32,133 bases of DNA, taken from the NCBI GenBank assembly GCA_002425415.1, contig DIMG01000012.1:1-32133 (forward strand), read 5' to 3'. Positions 7,810-16,423 of the stretch are shown piece by piece. The notes under the pieces were generated by a model, which worked only from the letters and a program-made list of their open reading frames with translations, did no database searches and had not been told where the DNA came from. Positions within the stretch are counted from its first letter, which is position 1, and each line of letters starts with the position of its first letter. A program made the position numbers and the translations under genes. The DNA is from Micavibrio sp. UBA5572. Its GTDB lineage: Bacteria > Pseudomonadota > Alphaproteobacteria > Micavibrionales > Micavibrionaceae.

Positions 7810-8529
7810 ATGACCGATCAAGAGCCAGACAACATTATAAAATTTGCGCCACGCATATCGGATAAACCTCCAACATCAAAATGGAAACCAAACCATCCAC
7901 CGATGTTTAACATTCCCCCTGCCACAAAATATTTGGCAGGCAGCATGGTCGCTATTTATTTTCTGATTTGGATAAGCGGATTATTTCTGTTGGACGGTAT
8001 TGAAAATCTTGTCGCCTATATCGGAGGATTTACCTCCGGCAGCTGGACAGGAGCAGCCCCCTTCTTCTGGTGGACTCCCATAACCCCAATCACGTCAATC
8101 CTGTTACATGGAAGCTGGATGCATATTGGAATGAACAGTATGATGCTCATTGCCATTGGTAGCGGCGTAGAAAAATGGCTGGGTGTGAAACGCTATCTCG
8201 CTCTTTTTGTTCTCTCGTCTTTGATAGCCCTCCTCACACACATGGCTTTTTCGCCTTATTCGACCATGCCGGTCATTGGAGCCTCCGGTGGAGTCAGTGG
8301 TCTATTCGGTGCCATTTTATTGGGAATGCGTTCAAACGAAAATAATGTATCATCCCCCCTTGGCTCAAATATGCTGCCCGTTATTATTGCATGGGTCGCG
8401 ATCTCGGTCTTGGTTGGAATTATAGGATCACCTGACGGATCATCCGTAGCATGGGTTGCTCATATCGGTGGTTTCATCGGGGGAATTGGTGTTGCAAGCC
8501 TGATGATGAAAAAAAAATTACGCAGGTAA
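7810..8529 (+). CDS. Rhomboid family intramembrane serine protease
   Basis: 239 aa. About 35 polar N-terminal residues precede the first TM segment (about 44-61), and some six TM segments follow. Catalytic signatures are all present: H100 and the 'HIGMNSMM' (HxxxN; H105, N109) helix, 'GASGGVSGLFG' with nucleophile S159, and H218 in 'AHIGGFIGGI'. Rhomboids cleave transmembrane substrates within the inner membrane; the substrate here is unknown. The start is the ATG at 7810; another ATG at 7803 is out of frame. The 3' end overlaps the convergent HemY_N gene by 12 bases. Confidence 0.92.
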   Translation: MTDQEPDNIIKFAPRISDKPPTSKWKPNHPPMFNIPPATKYLAGSMVAIYFLIWISGLFLLDGIENLVAYIGGFTSGSWTGAAPFFWWTPITPITSILLHGSWMHIGMNSMMLIAIGSGVEKWLGVKRYLALFVLSSLIALLTHMAFSPYSTMPVIGASGGVSGLFGAILLGMRSNENNVSSPLGSNMLPVIIAWVAISVLVGIIGSPDGSSVAWVAHIGGFIGGIGVASLMMKKKLRR

Positions 8530-9858
8530 AAAAACCACAGGATCTGAAGATCTGGATTCCAAATCATCACACCATTCCAACGTATTAAAGAACCCTTCGG
8601 GTTCGACCACAGCCTGCCACACCGGAAAACAACGTTTGGTTTTCGAACACACCCACTGGGCAGGTTGAGAGGCATGATAAGCACGATCGAGCCATTGGCG
8701 GATAACATCGGCACGCCCTGAAGTTTTCTCTTCCAACATAACCCACAAGAGATAAACTTCTTCATTGGGTTGCAACTTTTCCGCACGAGCTAAAATCGCC
8801 CGCGCATCACCCCACAAACCATCTTCAATCGCAGCACGTGCCATCGCAGCCAGCAAACAAAATTTATCCCCATGATAATCGGAAATTGATTCAACCCATT
8901 TGAATTTAGGAGAAACTTGACCGGATTTTTTAGATGGCATCAAATCAGCCCACACAGAAATCAATTCAGGATGGGCAACTTTTTTCCAAGCCTGTAAAAC
9001 AATTTTGACTGCTTTTTTGCGTTGATCCATTATTTTATAAAGCCGCGCCAAACGAACCACCGCAGGCACGAACAAAGCATCCCCATCCACTGCCTTTTTA
9101 AACGACACCAACGCCTCGTCCTGACTCCCTGCAGCCAAAGCCATATCCCCCAACACGCAATAAATTGCAACACGATCACGAAAAGCCTTATCGCGCTCGA
9201 TCACTTTGCGCTTCACGGCTTGATCGAGCGTATTAAGCGCGTCACTCCACAAACGGTTACGAATTTCAAGATCATAAACAGCTCTTAACAATTGGTAGTT
9301 CTTCGGATATTTTTGAAAGGCTTCCCGCGCCAAAATCAAAGCCTTGGAAAAATCCGCCGACATAATCGCATTTTGAATCAAACCTTGTAACCCAAGCAAA
9401 GATGTTTCGGTATTTTTGAGCAACATCTGATAAGGCTCATCCGCATGAGCAGCATCCCCCATTTCGCGCACCGCTTGGGCTTGCAACAATAATGGCAATC
9501 CAGACTCGGACTCGGGTAGTAATTTTTGCGCACGATGCGCCAGATAGCGGGCATTCTTATGATCCCCCAGCGCCGCTGCCGTCAAAGACCTCAACAAAGC
9601 TTTATGACCTTGTTCCTGACGTCTTTGCTTGCGGTAACGGGCAAAAGAGGAAGGAAAAGAAATGATCCGGTAAGCCAATCCCGATGCGTAGACCAAAACC
9701 AAAAAAAACAAAAAGGATGAAACTGCCAGAAATCCCATTTGTAAAGTAACGTTATAAATATTCCATTCCAACATGACTTCGCCAGGCAACATCGCAAGAT
9801 AAGTTGCAACCCCCAAAACTAGACATATTTTAATGAGATACCATAGCGTTCTAATCAT
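8518..9858 (-). CDS. HemY_N / TPR membrane protein (partner of Mic60; Orf52-like)
   Basis: 446 aa from the ATG at 9858, which shares its A with the TGA of the upstream gene (TGATG); a GTG one codon earlier is the alternative. Two N-terminal TM segments (about 7-25 and 40-60) precede TPR-like helical repeats ('FSKALILAREAFQKYPKNYQLL', 'DEALVSFKKAVDGDALFVPAVVRLARLYK'). This is the HemY_N architecture. Proteins so named have no proven enzymatic role in heme synthesis; in alphaproteobacteria the homologue next to Mic60 (called Orf52) has been linked to intracytoplasmic membrane formation. The gene is the last of the hemC-hemD-Mic60 operon, consistent with that role. Confidence 0.85.
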   Translation of the reverse strand: MIRTLWYLIKICLVLGVATYLAMLPGEVMLEWNIYNVTLQMGFLAVSSFLFFLVLVYASGLAYRIISFPSSFARYRKQRRQEQGHKALLRSLTAAALGDHKNARYLAHRAQKLLPESESGLPLLLQAQAVREMGDAAHADEPYQMLLKNTETSLLGLQGLIQNAIMSADFSKALILAREAFQKYPKNYQLLRAVYDLEIRNRLWSDALNTLDQAVKRKVIERDKAFRDRVAIYCVLGDMALAAGSQDEALVSFKKAVDGDALFVPAVVRLARLYKIMDQRKKAVKIVLQAWKKVAHPELISVWADLMPSKKSGQVSPKFKWVESISDYHGDKFCLLAAMARAAIEDGLWGDARAILARAEKLQPNEEVYLLWVMLEEKTSGRADVIRQWLDRAYHASQPAQWVCSKTKRCFPVWQAVVEPEGFFNTLEWCDDLESRSSDPVVFLPA

Positions 9859-11459
9859 CACTGACCACCTGAATTCGGAATTTGAGGCAAAGACTTCGGA
9901 ACAAAAGATTTAAAATCATTCATCATGGAATCAAGCCCACCGCCAGTAGCCATATAAGCACCACCTTTTGACCCGCGCCCCATGCCACTAATCTGGTTTT
10001 TTAATTTCAAGACCAGATTTTGTCCCAACATCTGCTGGACTTTTTGCGCCATCAACGTCGCCTGCGCCTGATCGATAAAAGGCTGCGTTGCTTGCGCCGC
10101 AGAGCCTTCAATGCCCTGAAGCAAAACAATTGCCCCCTCGACATCGCCTTGATCCAGAAGCTTTTGCGCCTCAGCAACTTTAATCTGGGTCGCTGTTCCC
10201 GAAATCTGCTGCCCGTCTTTTTCAACTTTCACCAGATTACCAAACCGCGCCAAAGCTTTATCTTCGATTGACACGTTTTCTCCCGCCAAGGACGCCGCTA
10301 CAATTTCACCAGTCATAGCCCGCAACTCAGACGACAGCCCTTGTGGAGTCAAAACACCTTCTTGTGCTTTGGGCGCCAAACGATCAATCGCAGCCGACAA
10401 CTCGGGGTCATCTTTGGCCAAAGTCGATTTAAGCAAAGCCAAATCCTGATCGAATGAGACCTTGTCACGCGCCAGAGAATTTCTTAACTGCGACATCCCA
10501 ACCAGCATGACAGCAGCCTTCATATCTTCCGGTGCAATATCCTTGAAAGTCTCAGCAATAACAGGGTCAGACTCCTTTAAATTTGAAAAAGCCTGTTCAA
10601 AATTTACATCATTCGCACCTTCGGGCAATTGCACCGATTGAACCAGTTTCCCAACCACTTGGGACAGCTGCCCTGCACCATCAGGAGATTGTTGCAACAA
10701 CTGAATGCGCGTCATCATATCTTGCAGCCCCATTGTTTTGGCTTGCGCCAACATGGACTGCATATGGCCTTCAATTTTGGCCAAACGCTGCTGCAAATTT
10801 CCTGCTTGCAAATCACTTTGAAGCGTATCAACAACAGCACGATACCCTTGTGCTGTCTCGGCCAACTCGCCGACTTTGTTTTGTAAATTGGAAAGAGTTT
10901 GTTTGTATTCTTCTGGAACAATCGATGTTTGCACAGATTTAACAGACTTCATTTGCTCGACTTGATGTTCCAACTCGACCAAACGTTGCTCTTGAGCAGT
11001 TAATTTATGAACTTTGGGTGCAATCGCAAATAAAGCTCCGATAACCGCCGCAGCAATAATCAAAACACCGGCAATCGCCAATGTCGTTTTAGGACTTTGC
11101 ATTTTCAATTCGGAACTCGCATGACGATCGGTCTTAAAATCTTCAACAGCCTTCTGGCTTTTCGGACGAACCTCGAATTCTTTTTCACGCGCAACAGGTT
11201 TTTCAGCCTGCTCCACTCCAGAAGACACAGACGAAGACACAGCATCAAGCAAAGTTCCCAAATCAACTTGATGGGTTTTTGCCGCTGCAATCAAATCATC
11301 TTTACGGGCAGCCGGAATAGAATTTCGTTGCTTCCAACCTTGAACCGTTGTGACAGCCACATCCATTTTCGAAGCCATCGGACGGATACCTCCAAACCGT
11401 TCGATAATTTCAACGGCATTTCCGATATTGCTGTTTTGATCTGCTTGATCCGAACTCAT
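9858..11459 (-). CDS. Mic60/mitofilin-like inner-membrane protein with N-terminal helix-turn-helix
   Basis: 533 aa from the ATG at 11459, which overlaps the hemD stop (ATGA) and follows 'AGGAAAA'; a 27-residue extension to 11540 lies inside hemD and is unlikely. Residues about 12-66 form a Cro/YdaS-like (carph-isopro) helix-turn-helix: 'IIERFGGIRPMASKMDVAVT', then 'TVQGWKQRNSIPAARKDDLI'. A charged linker follows, then one TM segment near 125-147 ('LAIAGVLIIAAAVIGALFAI'), a long coiled coil, and a mitofilin-type C-terminal helical domain ('LARFGNLVKVEK', 'AEAQKLLDQGDVEGAIVLLQG'). The tail is Gly/Ser-rich. Alphaproteobacterial Mic60 shapes intracytoplasmic membranes and sits between hemD and the HemY_N gene, exactly as here. 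The HTH is the odd part. Confidence 0.83.
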   Translation of the reverse strand: MSSDQADQNSNIGNAVEIIERFGGIRPMASKMDVAVTTVQGWKQRNSIPAARKDDLIAAAKTHQVDLGTLLDAVSSSVSSGVEQAEKPVAREKEFEVRPKSQKAVEDFKTDRHASSELKMQSPKTTLAIAGVLIIAAAVIGALFAIAPKVHKLTAQEQRLVELEHQVEQMKSVKSVQTSIVPEEYKQTLSNLQNKVGELAETAQGYRAVVDTLQSDLQAGNLQQRLAKIEGHMQSMLAQAKTMGLQDMMTRIQLLQQSPDGAGQLSQVVGKLVQSVQLPEGANDVNFEQAFSNLKESDPVIAETFKDIAPEDMKAAVMLVGMSQLRNSLARDKVSFDQDLALLKSTLAKDDPELSAAIDRLAPKAQEGVLTPQGLSSELRAMTGEIVAASLAGENVSIEDKALARFGNLVKVEKDGQQISGTATQIKVAEAQKLLDQGDVEGAIVLLQGIEGSAAQATQPFIDQAQATLMAQKVQQMLGQNLVLKLKNQISGMGRGSKGGAYMATGGGLDSMMNDFKSFVPKSLPQIPNSGGQ

Positions 11460-12169
11460 TTTTTTTCCTGTAACAAAGTGGTTAACGCACATACCATAGA
11501 AAGCATATCCGGTTGGGGGGCAATAACACGGGATCTCCATTCAAATTCAGAGACGCTCTCTTGCACAACCGAAGACAATGATAAGAGATTAACCCCTCCC
11601 ATCATATTTTGAAAGCCATACTGCAGCATGTGACGGGCAAAAACAACACCACTCCGCGCAGAAAATAACGCCACCGTATGAATTTCTGGAAAAATACGGA
11701 TAATCTCAGGAGAAAATTCACCAACGGGATCAGCCTGATAGATGATTTTTTGATCCAGACTATATTGTGGTAACACAGCCTCAAGATCAATCCTGACATC
11801 TCGCCCGCGTAAATATAATAAACGAGAGCCAAACGGCACATCATGAGTAAGATTTTCCAAAAGTGCGGCAACATCCTGACTGAACGGACGCACATCCAGA
11901 AAACCCGCGTGACGGGCTTTATCCGACGTAACAGCGCCGACACAATAAAGGGGAAGATGGAAGACTCTGGAAAAATCAGCCCCGCAGGAAAAAACCTGCC
12001 CGCTGGTCACAATAACCGCGTCAGGAAGATGAAATGATTCAGGATCAAAAAAACGGGGAACAATCTTCAGCATCGGACAAATCAAGGCCTCAGCCCCGCA
12101 ATCCATAACAGCCTTGGCAAATTCTCCAGCCTGTTCAAGCGGACGCGTGACCAGAACCAGAGACACCAT
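11456..12169 (-). CDS. hemD: Uroporphyrinogen-III synthase
   Basis: 237 aa. It cyclises hydroxymethylbilane to uroporphyrinogen III in the cytoplasm, the step after HemC. Family features: 'VLVTRPLEQAGEFAKAVMDCGAEALICPML' at the N-terminus in outline, 'DAVIVTSGQ' and 'PLYCVGAVTSDKARHAGF' in the first lobe, 'LLYLRGRDVRIDLEAVL' in the hinge, and 'TVALFSARSGVVFARHM' in the second lobe (the 'FfSprs' motif). Sequence conservation in this family is low, but the position one base after hemC settles the call. It overlaps the Mic60-like gene by 4 bases. Confidence 0.92.
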   Translation of the reverse strand: MVSLVLVTRPLEQAGEFAKAVMDCGAEALICPMLKIVPRFFDPESFHLPDAVIVTSGQVFSCGADFSRVFHLPLYCVGAVTSDKARHAGFLDVRPFSQDVAALLENLTHDVPFGSRLLYLRGRDVRIDLEAVLPQYSLDQKIIYQADPVGEFSPEIIRIFPEIHTVALFSARSGVVFARHMLQYGFQNMMGGVNLLSLSSVVQESVSEFEWRSRVIAPQPDMLSMVCALTTLLQEKK

Positions 12170-12170
12170 C

Positions 12171-13100
12171 TTATAAAATTCCCTCTGGTAATCTTGGCTT
12201 TAAGCGATGTCCAACGACTTGCCCCATGGTGCGCGCATCCTCCAAAGTCACAACGGGGCCTTCAACCACATCCTCGAAAAATTCTGTCCCATCGGGTTTG
12301 GCAACCGCAACCCGCAAAGTCATCCGTCCACCCGCAAGCTCGGCATAAGCCCCGACAGGGGTATGACAAGACCCGTCAAGAACTTGCAAAGCGGCACGCT
12401 CAGCAATCGCAACCAATGTTGTATCAAAACAGGAAATCGCAGAAAACACTTGCAAAACATCGGCGTCCCCACTGCGGGTTTCAATGCCGACAATTCCCTG
12501 ACCACAAGCCGGTAAAAACGCGCTAGGCTCAAGAATACAAGTCACATGGGACTCAAGATCAAGGCGTTTCAACCCCGCCAAAGCAAGGAAAGTCGCATCC
12601 ACTTGGCCTTGTGCCAGTTTTTCCAAACGTGTCGGAACATTCCCGCGTATCGGCAAAACCTTCAAATGCGGAAACTTGGCCAATAAAAAAGCCTGACGGC
12701 GCAAACTCGATGTCCCGACAACAGATCCTGCGGGCATATCCTCAAGACTTTTATAATTCACCGAAATAAAAGCATCACGGGCATCTTCACGCGGCAGGAA
12801 ATGTTCGATTTTCAAGCCTTCAGGCAAAAAAGACGGCATGTCTTTGAGCGAGTGAACCCCGCAATCAATATCACCAGCCAGAATACGCTGTTCGATTTCA
12901 TGGGCAAACTGCCCTTTCCCCCCCTTGGCTTCCATCAAACGGGTTTCACCCTGCGCGGGTTTCCAATCACCGGACGTCAGGATTTCAACAATCTCGACAT
13001 CAAGCCCAGAATGTGCCGCACGCAAAGCGTCGACAACCATGTGAGCCTGGGTTAAGGCCAATAAAGAGCCGCGCGTACCAATTCGAAGTTTTTTGAGCAT
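12171..13100 (-). CDS. hemC: Porphobilinogen deaminase (hydroxymethylbilane synthase)
   Basis: 309 aa, normal length. It condenses four porphobilinogens into hydroxymethylbilane using a covalent dipyrromethane cofactor. Visible signatures: 'RIGTRGSLLALTQA' at the N-terminus, 'HSLKDMP' at 83-89 with catalytic D87, 'GTSSLRRQA', 'IRGNVPTRL', 'PACGQGIVGIE' and the cofactor cysteine C245 in 'DGSCHTPVGAYA'. First gene of the hemC-hemD-Mic60-HemY_N operon, with a 113-bp divergent gap to tsaD. Confidence 0.97.
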   Translation of the reverse strand: MLKKLRIGTRGSLLALTQAHMVVDALRAAHSGLDVEIVEILTSGDWKPAQGETRLMEAKGGKGQFAHEIEQRILAGDIDCGVHSLKDMPSFLPEGLKIEHFLPREDARDAFISVNYKSLEDMPAGSVVGTSSLRRQAFLLAKFPHLKVLPIRGNVPTRLEKLAQGQVDATFLALAGLKRLDLESHVTCILEPSAFLPACGQGIVGIETRSGDADVLQVFSAISCFDTTLVAIAERAALQVLDGSCHTPVGAYAELAGGRMTLRVAVAKPDGTEFFEDVVEGPVVTLEDARTMGQVVGHRLKPRLPEGIL

Positions 13101-13213
13101 AATGTTTTATGTAATTGTGTTTTTATATTTTTCGGCTTTTACCGATATATCAAAGACTTGCCTTTGGCAACTGCATCTTGCCCTCATCCACAGGACAAGC
13201 TAAGGATAAACCC

Positions 13214-14266
13214 ATGAATATTCTTGGCATTGAGACAAGTTGTGACGAAACAGGCGTAGCGGTTATAAACGACCGCCGCGAAGTTCTGTCCCATTTGGTT
13301 TTAAGTCAGATTGACACCCATCAAGTCTTTGGCGGCGTTGTTCCGGAAATTGCCGCCCGCGCCCATCTTGACCATCTCGACCACCTGATTTTGGAAGCCA
13401 TGAAACAAGCCAAGCTGGGTTTTTCCGATCTGGATGGCATCGCCGCGACCTGCGGGCCCGGTCTGATCGGCGGGGTCATGGTTGGTATGATGGCAGGAAA
13501 AGCCATTGCCCTCGCGCATAACAAACCATTCTTGGCTGTTAATCACCTCGAAGCCCACGCCCTGACCCCCCGTCTGGTCAAAGATATTCCCTTCCCTTAT
13601 CTGGTTTTACTGGTCTCCGGCGGACATACCCAAATTCTCGTTGCCGAAGACATCGGCCATTATCATTTATGGGCATCCACCCGCGATGACGCCGTGGGAG
13701 AATGTTTCGACAAATCAGCAAAAATGATGGGGCTGCCTTACCCGGGAGGGTCTCATCTGGAAAAACTGGCTCAAAATTGCACTGACTTAGCTGCAGCAAA
13801 AGAAAAATACCCGTTCTCTATTCCGATGAAAGGCAGCAAAGAAATCGAATTCTCGTTTTCAGGTCTAAAAACCGCAATGCGCCAAGCTTTGGACAAAGAA
13901 GACCACACTCAACAAACGCTGGCAGACCTCGCCGCCTCGTTCCAATCTGTTCTGGCGGAGACCTTGGCCTACCGCTCGGGACAAGCCATGAAGAAATTCA
14001 AGGAACTCTATCCGCAAAAAAATGATCCGGCTTTAATTGTCTGCGGAGGCGTATCTGCCAATAAAACCATCCGTGCAACCCTTGAATCATGTGCCGCCCA
14101 AAATGATTTTACTGTCATGGCACCCCCGATGGAATATTGCACCGATAATGGCGCGATGATTGCTTGGGCAGGCATTGAGCTTTTAAAAGCAGGCCGCATA
14201 TCTCCCTTATCAACCAAAGCCCGCCCACGCTGGCCTTTAGAAGAATTAAAGGACTTCGGAACATGA
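13214..14266 (+). CDS. tsaD: tRNA N6-adenosine threonylcarbamoyltransferase TsaD
   Basis: 350 aa from the ATG at 13214, preceded by 'AAGGA'; an upstream in-frame extension to 13115 has no homology-like sequence. TsaD transfers the threonylcarbamoyl group to A37 of ANN-decoding tRNAs, with TsaB/TsaE. Signatures: 'MNILGIETSCDETGVAV', 'GGVVPEIAARAHLDHL', the metal-binding 'HLEAH' (H111, H115), 'LLVSGGHTQIL', 'FDKSAKMMGLPYPGG' and 'CTDNGAMIAWAG'. It overlaps gpsA by 4 bases (ATGA), the usual alphaproteobacterial order. Confidence 0.97.
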   Translation: MNILGIETSCDETGVAVINDRREVLSHLVLSQIDTHQVFGGVVPEIAARAHLDHLDHLILEAMKQAKLGFSDLDGIAATCGPGLIGGVMVGMMAGKAIALAHNKPFLAVNHLEAHALTPRLVKDIPFPYLVLLVSGGHTQILVAEDIGHYHLWASTRDDAVGECFDKSAKMMGLPYPGGSHLEKLAQNCTDLAAAKEKYPFSIPMKGSKEIEFSFSGLKTAMRQALDKEDHTQQTLADLAASFQSVLAETLAYRSGQAMKKFKELYPQKNDPALIVCGGVSANKTIRATLESCAAQNDFTVMAPPMEYCTDNGAMIAWAGIELLKAGRISPLSTKARPRWPLEELKDFGT

Positions 14267-15252
14267 CAAAAATCGCAATCATCGGAGCAGGAGCATGGGG
14301 CACAGCCCTTGCTCAATGTTATGCAACAGCAGGCCATGACGTCGATTTATGGACACGCCTTCAGGATCACGCCGACGAAATGATCGAACAAGGACGAAAT
14401 GATCGCTATTTACCGGACATAGACCTGCACAATAATATCAATATCAGCACTGACCTAACCGAAATCACCCAAGCCGAATTGATTTTGAATGTCACGCCTG
14501 CACAATATCTCAGGGATAGCCTGCGCCAACTCGCCCCGTTTTTACGCGACAACCAGCCGATTGTCATCTGCGCCAAAGGCATTGAAATCGAAAGCCACAG
14601 CCTTCTCTCGACTGTTGCGCACGAAGAATGTCCGAAAGCAAAAATAGCGATCCTCACCGGTCCAAATTTCGCCATTGATATTGCGCGCGGCCTGCCCAGT
14701 GCCTCGACACTGGCAAGTGATCCTGAAACCGGAAAATTCCTGATGGAGAACCTCACGGCGAGAAATCTGCGCCTCTATTTCACATCGGACATGGTCAGCG
14801 CACAAATCGGCGGCGCGATTAAAAACGTCATCGCCATTGCCTGCGGCATTTGCCATGGCCTGAATTTAGGCGAAAGCGCACGTGCCGCGCTTGTTACACG
14901 CGGCCTTGCCGAAATTGCCCGCCTCTCGGAATCTCTCGGCGGAAAACGCGACACACTCATGGGACAATGCGGTGTTGGGGACATCATGCTAACCTGTTCC
15001 AGCATACAATCCCGAAATTTTTCATGCGGCGTTGCACTGGCGCAAGGCAAAACCATTGATGAAATTTTAAATGAACGAACCAGCGTCACCGAAGGTGTCC
15101 CGACAGCCAAAGCCGCCCAAGCCCTTGCCACCGCCAATAATATTGATATGCCGATCACCCAAGCCATTTACCAATGCTTGTATGAAAACCTGCCTATAAC
15201 AGCCGCTCTCGATCAAATTCTCAACCGCCCCGCCCGCCACGAACGGGAATAA
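14263..15252 (+). CDS. gpsA: Glycerol-3-phosphate dehydrogenase [NAD(P)+]
   Basis: 329 aa. It makes sn-glycerol 3-phosphate from dihydroxyacetone phosphate for phospholipid synthesis. The N-terminal Rossmann motif is GAGAWGT (residues 8-14). 'CAKGIE' carries K105 and 'GAIKNVIAIACG' carries the catalytic K187. 'LTGPNFAIDIARGLPSA' and 'GVGDIMLTCSSIQSRN' are the expected substrate and C-terminal domain motifs. Translationally coupled to tsaD through the ATGA overlap; the EVE-domain gene follows after 17 bases. Confidence 0.96.
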   Translation: MTKIAIIGAGAWGTALAQCYATAGHDVDLWTRLQDHADEMIEQGRNDRYLPDIDLHNNINISTDLTEITQAELILNVTPAQYLRDSLRQLAPFLRDNQPIVICAKGIEIESHSLLSTVAHEECPKAKIAILTGPNFAIDIARGLPSASTLASDPETGKFLMENLTARNLRLYFTSDMVSAQIGGAIKNVIAIACGICHGLNLGESARAALVTRGLAEIARLSESLGGKRDTLMGQCGVGDIMLTCSSIQSRNFSCGVALAQGKTIDEILNERTSVTEGVPTAKAAQALATANNIDMPITQAIYQCLYENLPITAALDQILNRPARHERE

Positions 15253-15269
15253 AGCACAAGGAAAAAACC

Positions 15270-15680
15270 ATGGCTCATTGGCTGATGAAATCCGAACCCA
15301 ATGTTTTTGGCTGGGACAACTTGAAAGAAAGCGGCATCGCCCCATGGGATGATGTCCGTAACTATCAGGCACGCAACAATATGAAGGCCATGAAGAAAGG
15401 CGAACTGGTTTTCTTTTACCATTCCAATATTGGCCGCGAAATTGTCGGCATCATGGAAGTGGTTCAAGAACATTATCCCGACCCATTGGACGAACGCTTT
15501 GTTCTGGTGGACATGGCATGCAAAAAGAAACTCAAAAAACCCGTCACCCTTGCTGAAATAAGATCAGACCCGCGCCTGAAAAATATCGCCCTCATCAAGC
15601 AATCCCGACTGTCCGTCATGCCCATCACCGATCAGGAATGGGACATTATTTGTACGCTGTCAGACACAATCCATACTTGA
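15270..15680 (+). CDS. EVE domain protein (thymocyte nuclear protein 1-like)
   Basis: 136 aa, one whole EVE domain of the PUA-like fold: 'HWLMKSEPNVFGWDNL' at the N-terminus, 'WDDVRNYQARNNMKAMKKGE' and 'VFFYHSNIGREIVGIMEV' in the core, and a C-terminal 'LIKQSRLSVMPITDQEWDII'. EVE domains read modified bases in DNA or RNA; free-standing members like this one are probably tRNA or RNA modification readers, though the exact ligand is unknown. Downstream of tsaD-gpsA, a neighbour pairing common in alphaproteobacteria. Confidence 0.93.
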   Translation: MAHWLMKSEPNVFGWDNLKESGIAPWDDVRNYQARNNMKAMKKGELVFFYHSNIGREIVGIMEVVQEHYPDPLDERFVLVDMACKKKLKKPVTLAEIRSDPRLKNIALIKQSRLSVMPITDQEWDIICTLSDTIHT

Positions 15681-15691
15681 ACACCACAGTA

Positions 15692-15716
15692 AAAACAGAT
15701 AAAGTTCCTCTGTTTT
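15692..15716 (+). terminator. Weak A/T-rich stem-loop ending in TTTT
   Basis: 'aaaacaga' (15692-15699), nine-base loop, then 'tctgtttt' (15709-15716) is a perfect 8-bp inverted repeat in the 54-bp gap between the EVE gene and the ABC permease gene. The stem has only two G-C pairs, so it would be a weak terminator or attenuator at most. Confidence 0.3.
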
Positions 15717-15734
15717 CAAAAGGATACAGACAAA

Positions 15735-16400
15735 ATGAGCGTATGGGATATTCTAACCAACTACTATCCTGCATTTTTGACAGGCCTAAGTGTAACCCTC
15801 AAGCTCTGTGCAATAATCTGGGGGAGCGGCCTGATTTTAGGCGGAGCTTTAGGACTGGCAGGCAATAAATTCCCGCGCGGCGTAGGGTTTCCATCCCATG
15901 GCGTTTCATTTTTTCTGGGCGGGGTTCCGCTTCTTGTTTTTCTGTTTTGGCTGCACTATCCGGTTCAAGCCATGTTCAATGTGGTGATTGACCCGTTCTA
16001 TACCGCTGCATTCACACTGGCCATTGTGAATATCTTCGCGGTGGCTGACATCATTCGCGGAGCATTAAATGACTTTCCACAACAATATCTGATTGCGGCA
16101 AAAGTCACCGGACTAACCCGCAAACAAACCATTTTCAAAATACAACTTCCTTTGATTTTGCGCGAAGTCATGCCGCCGCTCTTGCTCTTACAAGTCGCGA
16201 TGCTCCATATTACGTTGTTTTCCAGTTTGATCTCGGTCGAAGAAATTTTCCGCGTTGCCCAACGCATTAACGCGCAAATTTACCGCCCCGTTGAAATTTA
16301 CACCGCTCTCGGAGTCTTCTTCCTTGCGGTATGCTTACCGATTAACGGCCTTGCTCTATGGCTCAAATCAAGATTCACCCGCAATCTATCGGAACAATAG
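15735..16400 (+). CDS. Amino-acid-type ABC transporter permease (HisM/GlnP family)
   Basis: 221 aa with about five TM segments. 'LTGLSVTLKLCAIIWGSGLILG' in outline is the usual N-terminal helix pair of polar-amino-acid permeases. 'AFTLAIVNIFAVADIIRGALNDFPQQYLIAAKVTGLTRKQT' contains the EAA-type coupling helix facing the ATPase, and 'IQLPLILREVMPPLLL' follows. 'AAFTLAIVNIFAVADIIRGA' departs from the common 'yGAYlaEifRGgi' form, so the substrate is unclear. The start has a strong 'AAAGGATA' ribosome site. Paired with the ATPase 23 bases downstream; no binding protein is encoded beside it. Confidence 0.87.
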   Translation: MSVWDILTNYYPAFLTGLSVTLKLCAIIWGSGLILGGALGLAGNKFPRGVGFPSHGVSFFLGGVPLLVFLFWLHYPVQAMFNVVIDPFYTAAFTLAIVNIFAVADIIRGALNDFPQQYLIAAKVTGLTRKQTIFKIQLPLILREVMPPLLLLQVAMLHITLFSSLISVEEIFRVAQRINAQIYRPVEIYTALGVFFLAVCLPINGLALWLKSRFTRNLSEQ

Positions 16401-16423
16401 AAAAAAAGAAAAGATCCATCCTT

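Noticed and set aside
11460..11540. 27-residue extension of the Mic60-like protein
   Set aside because: It lies inside hemD. The ATG at 11459 has a Shine-Dalgarno and the same ATGA coupling as its neighbours.
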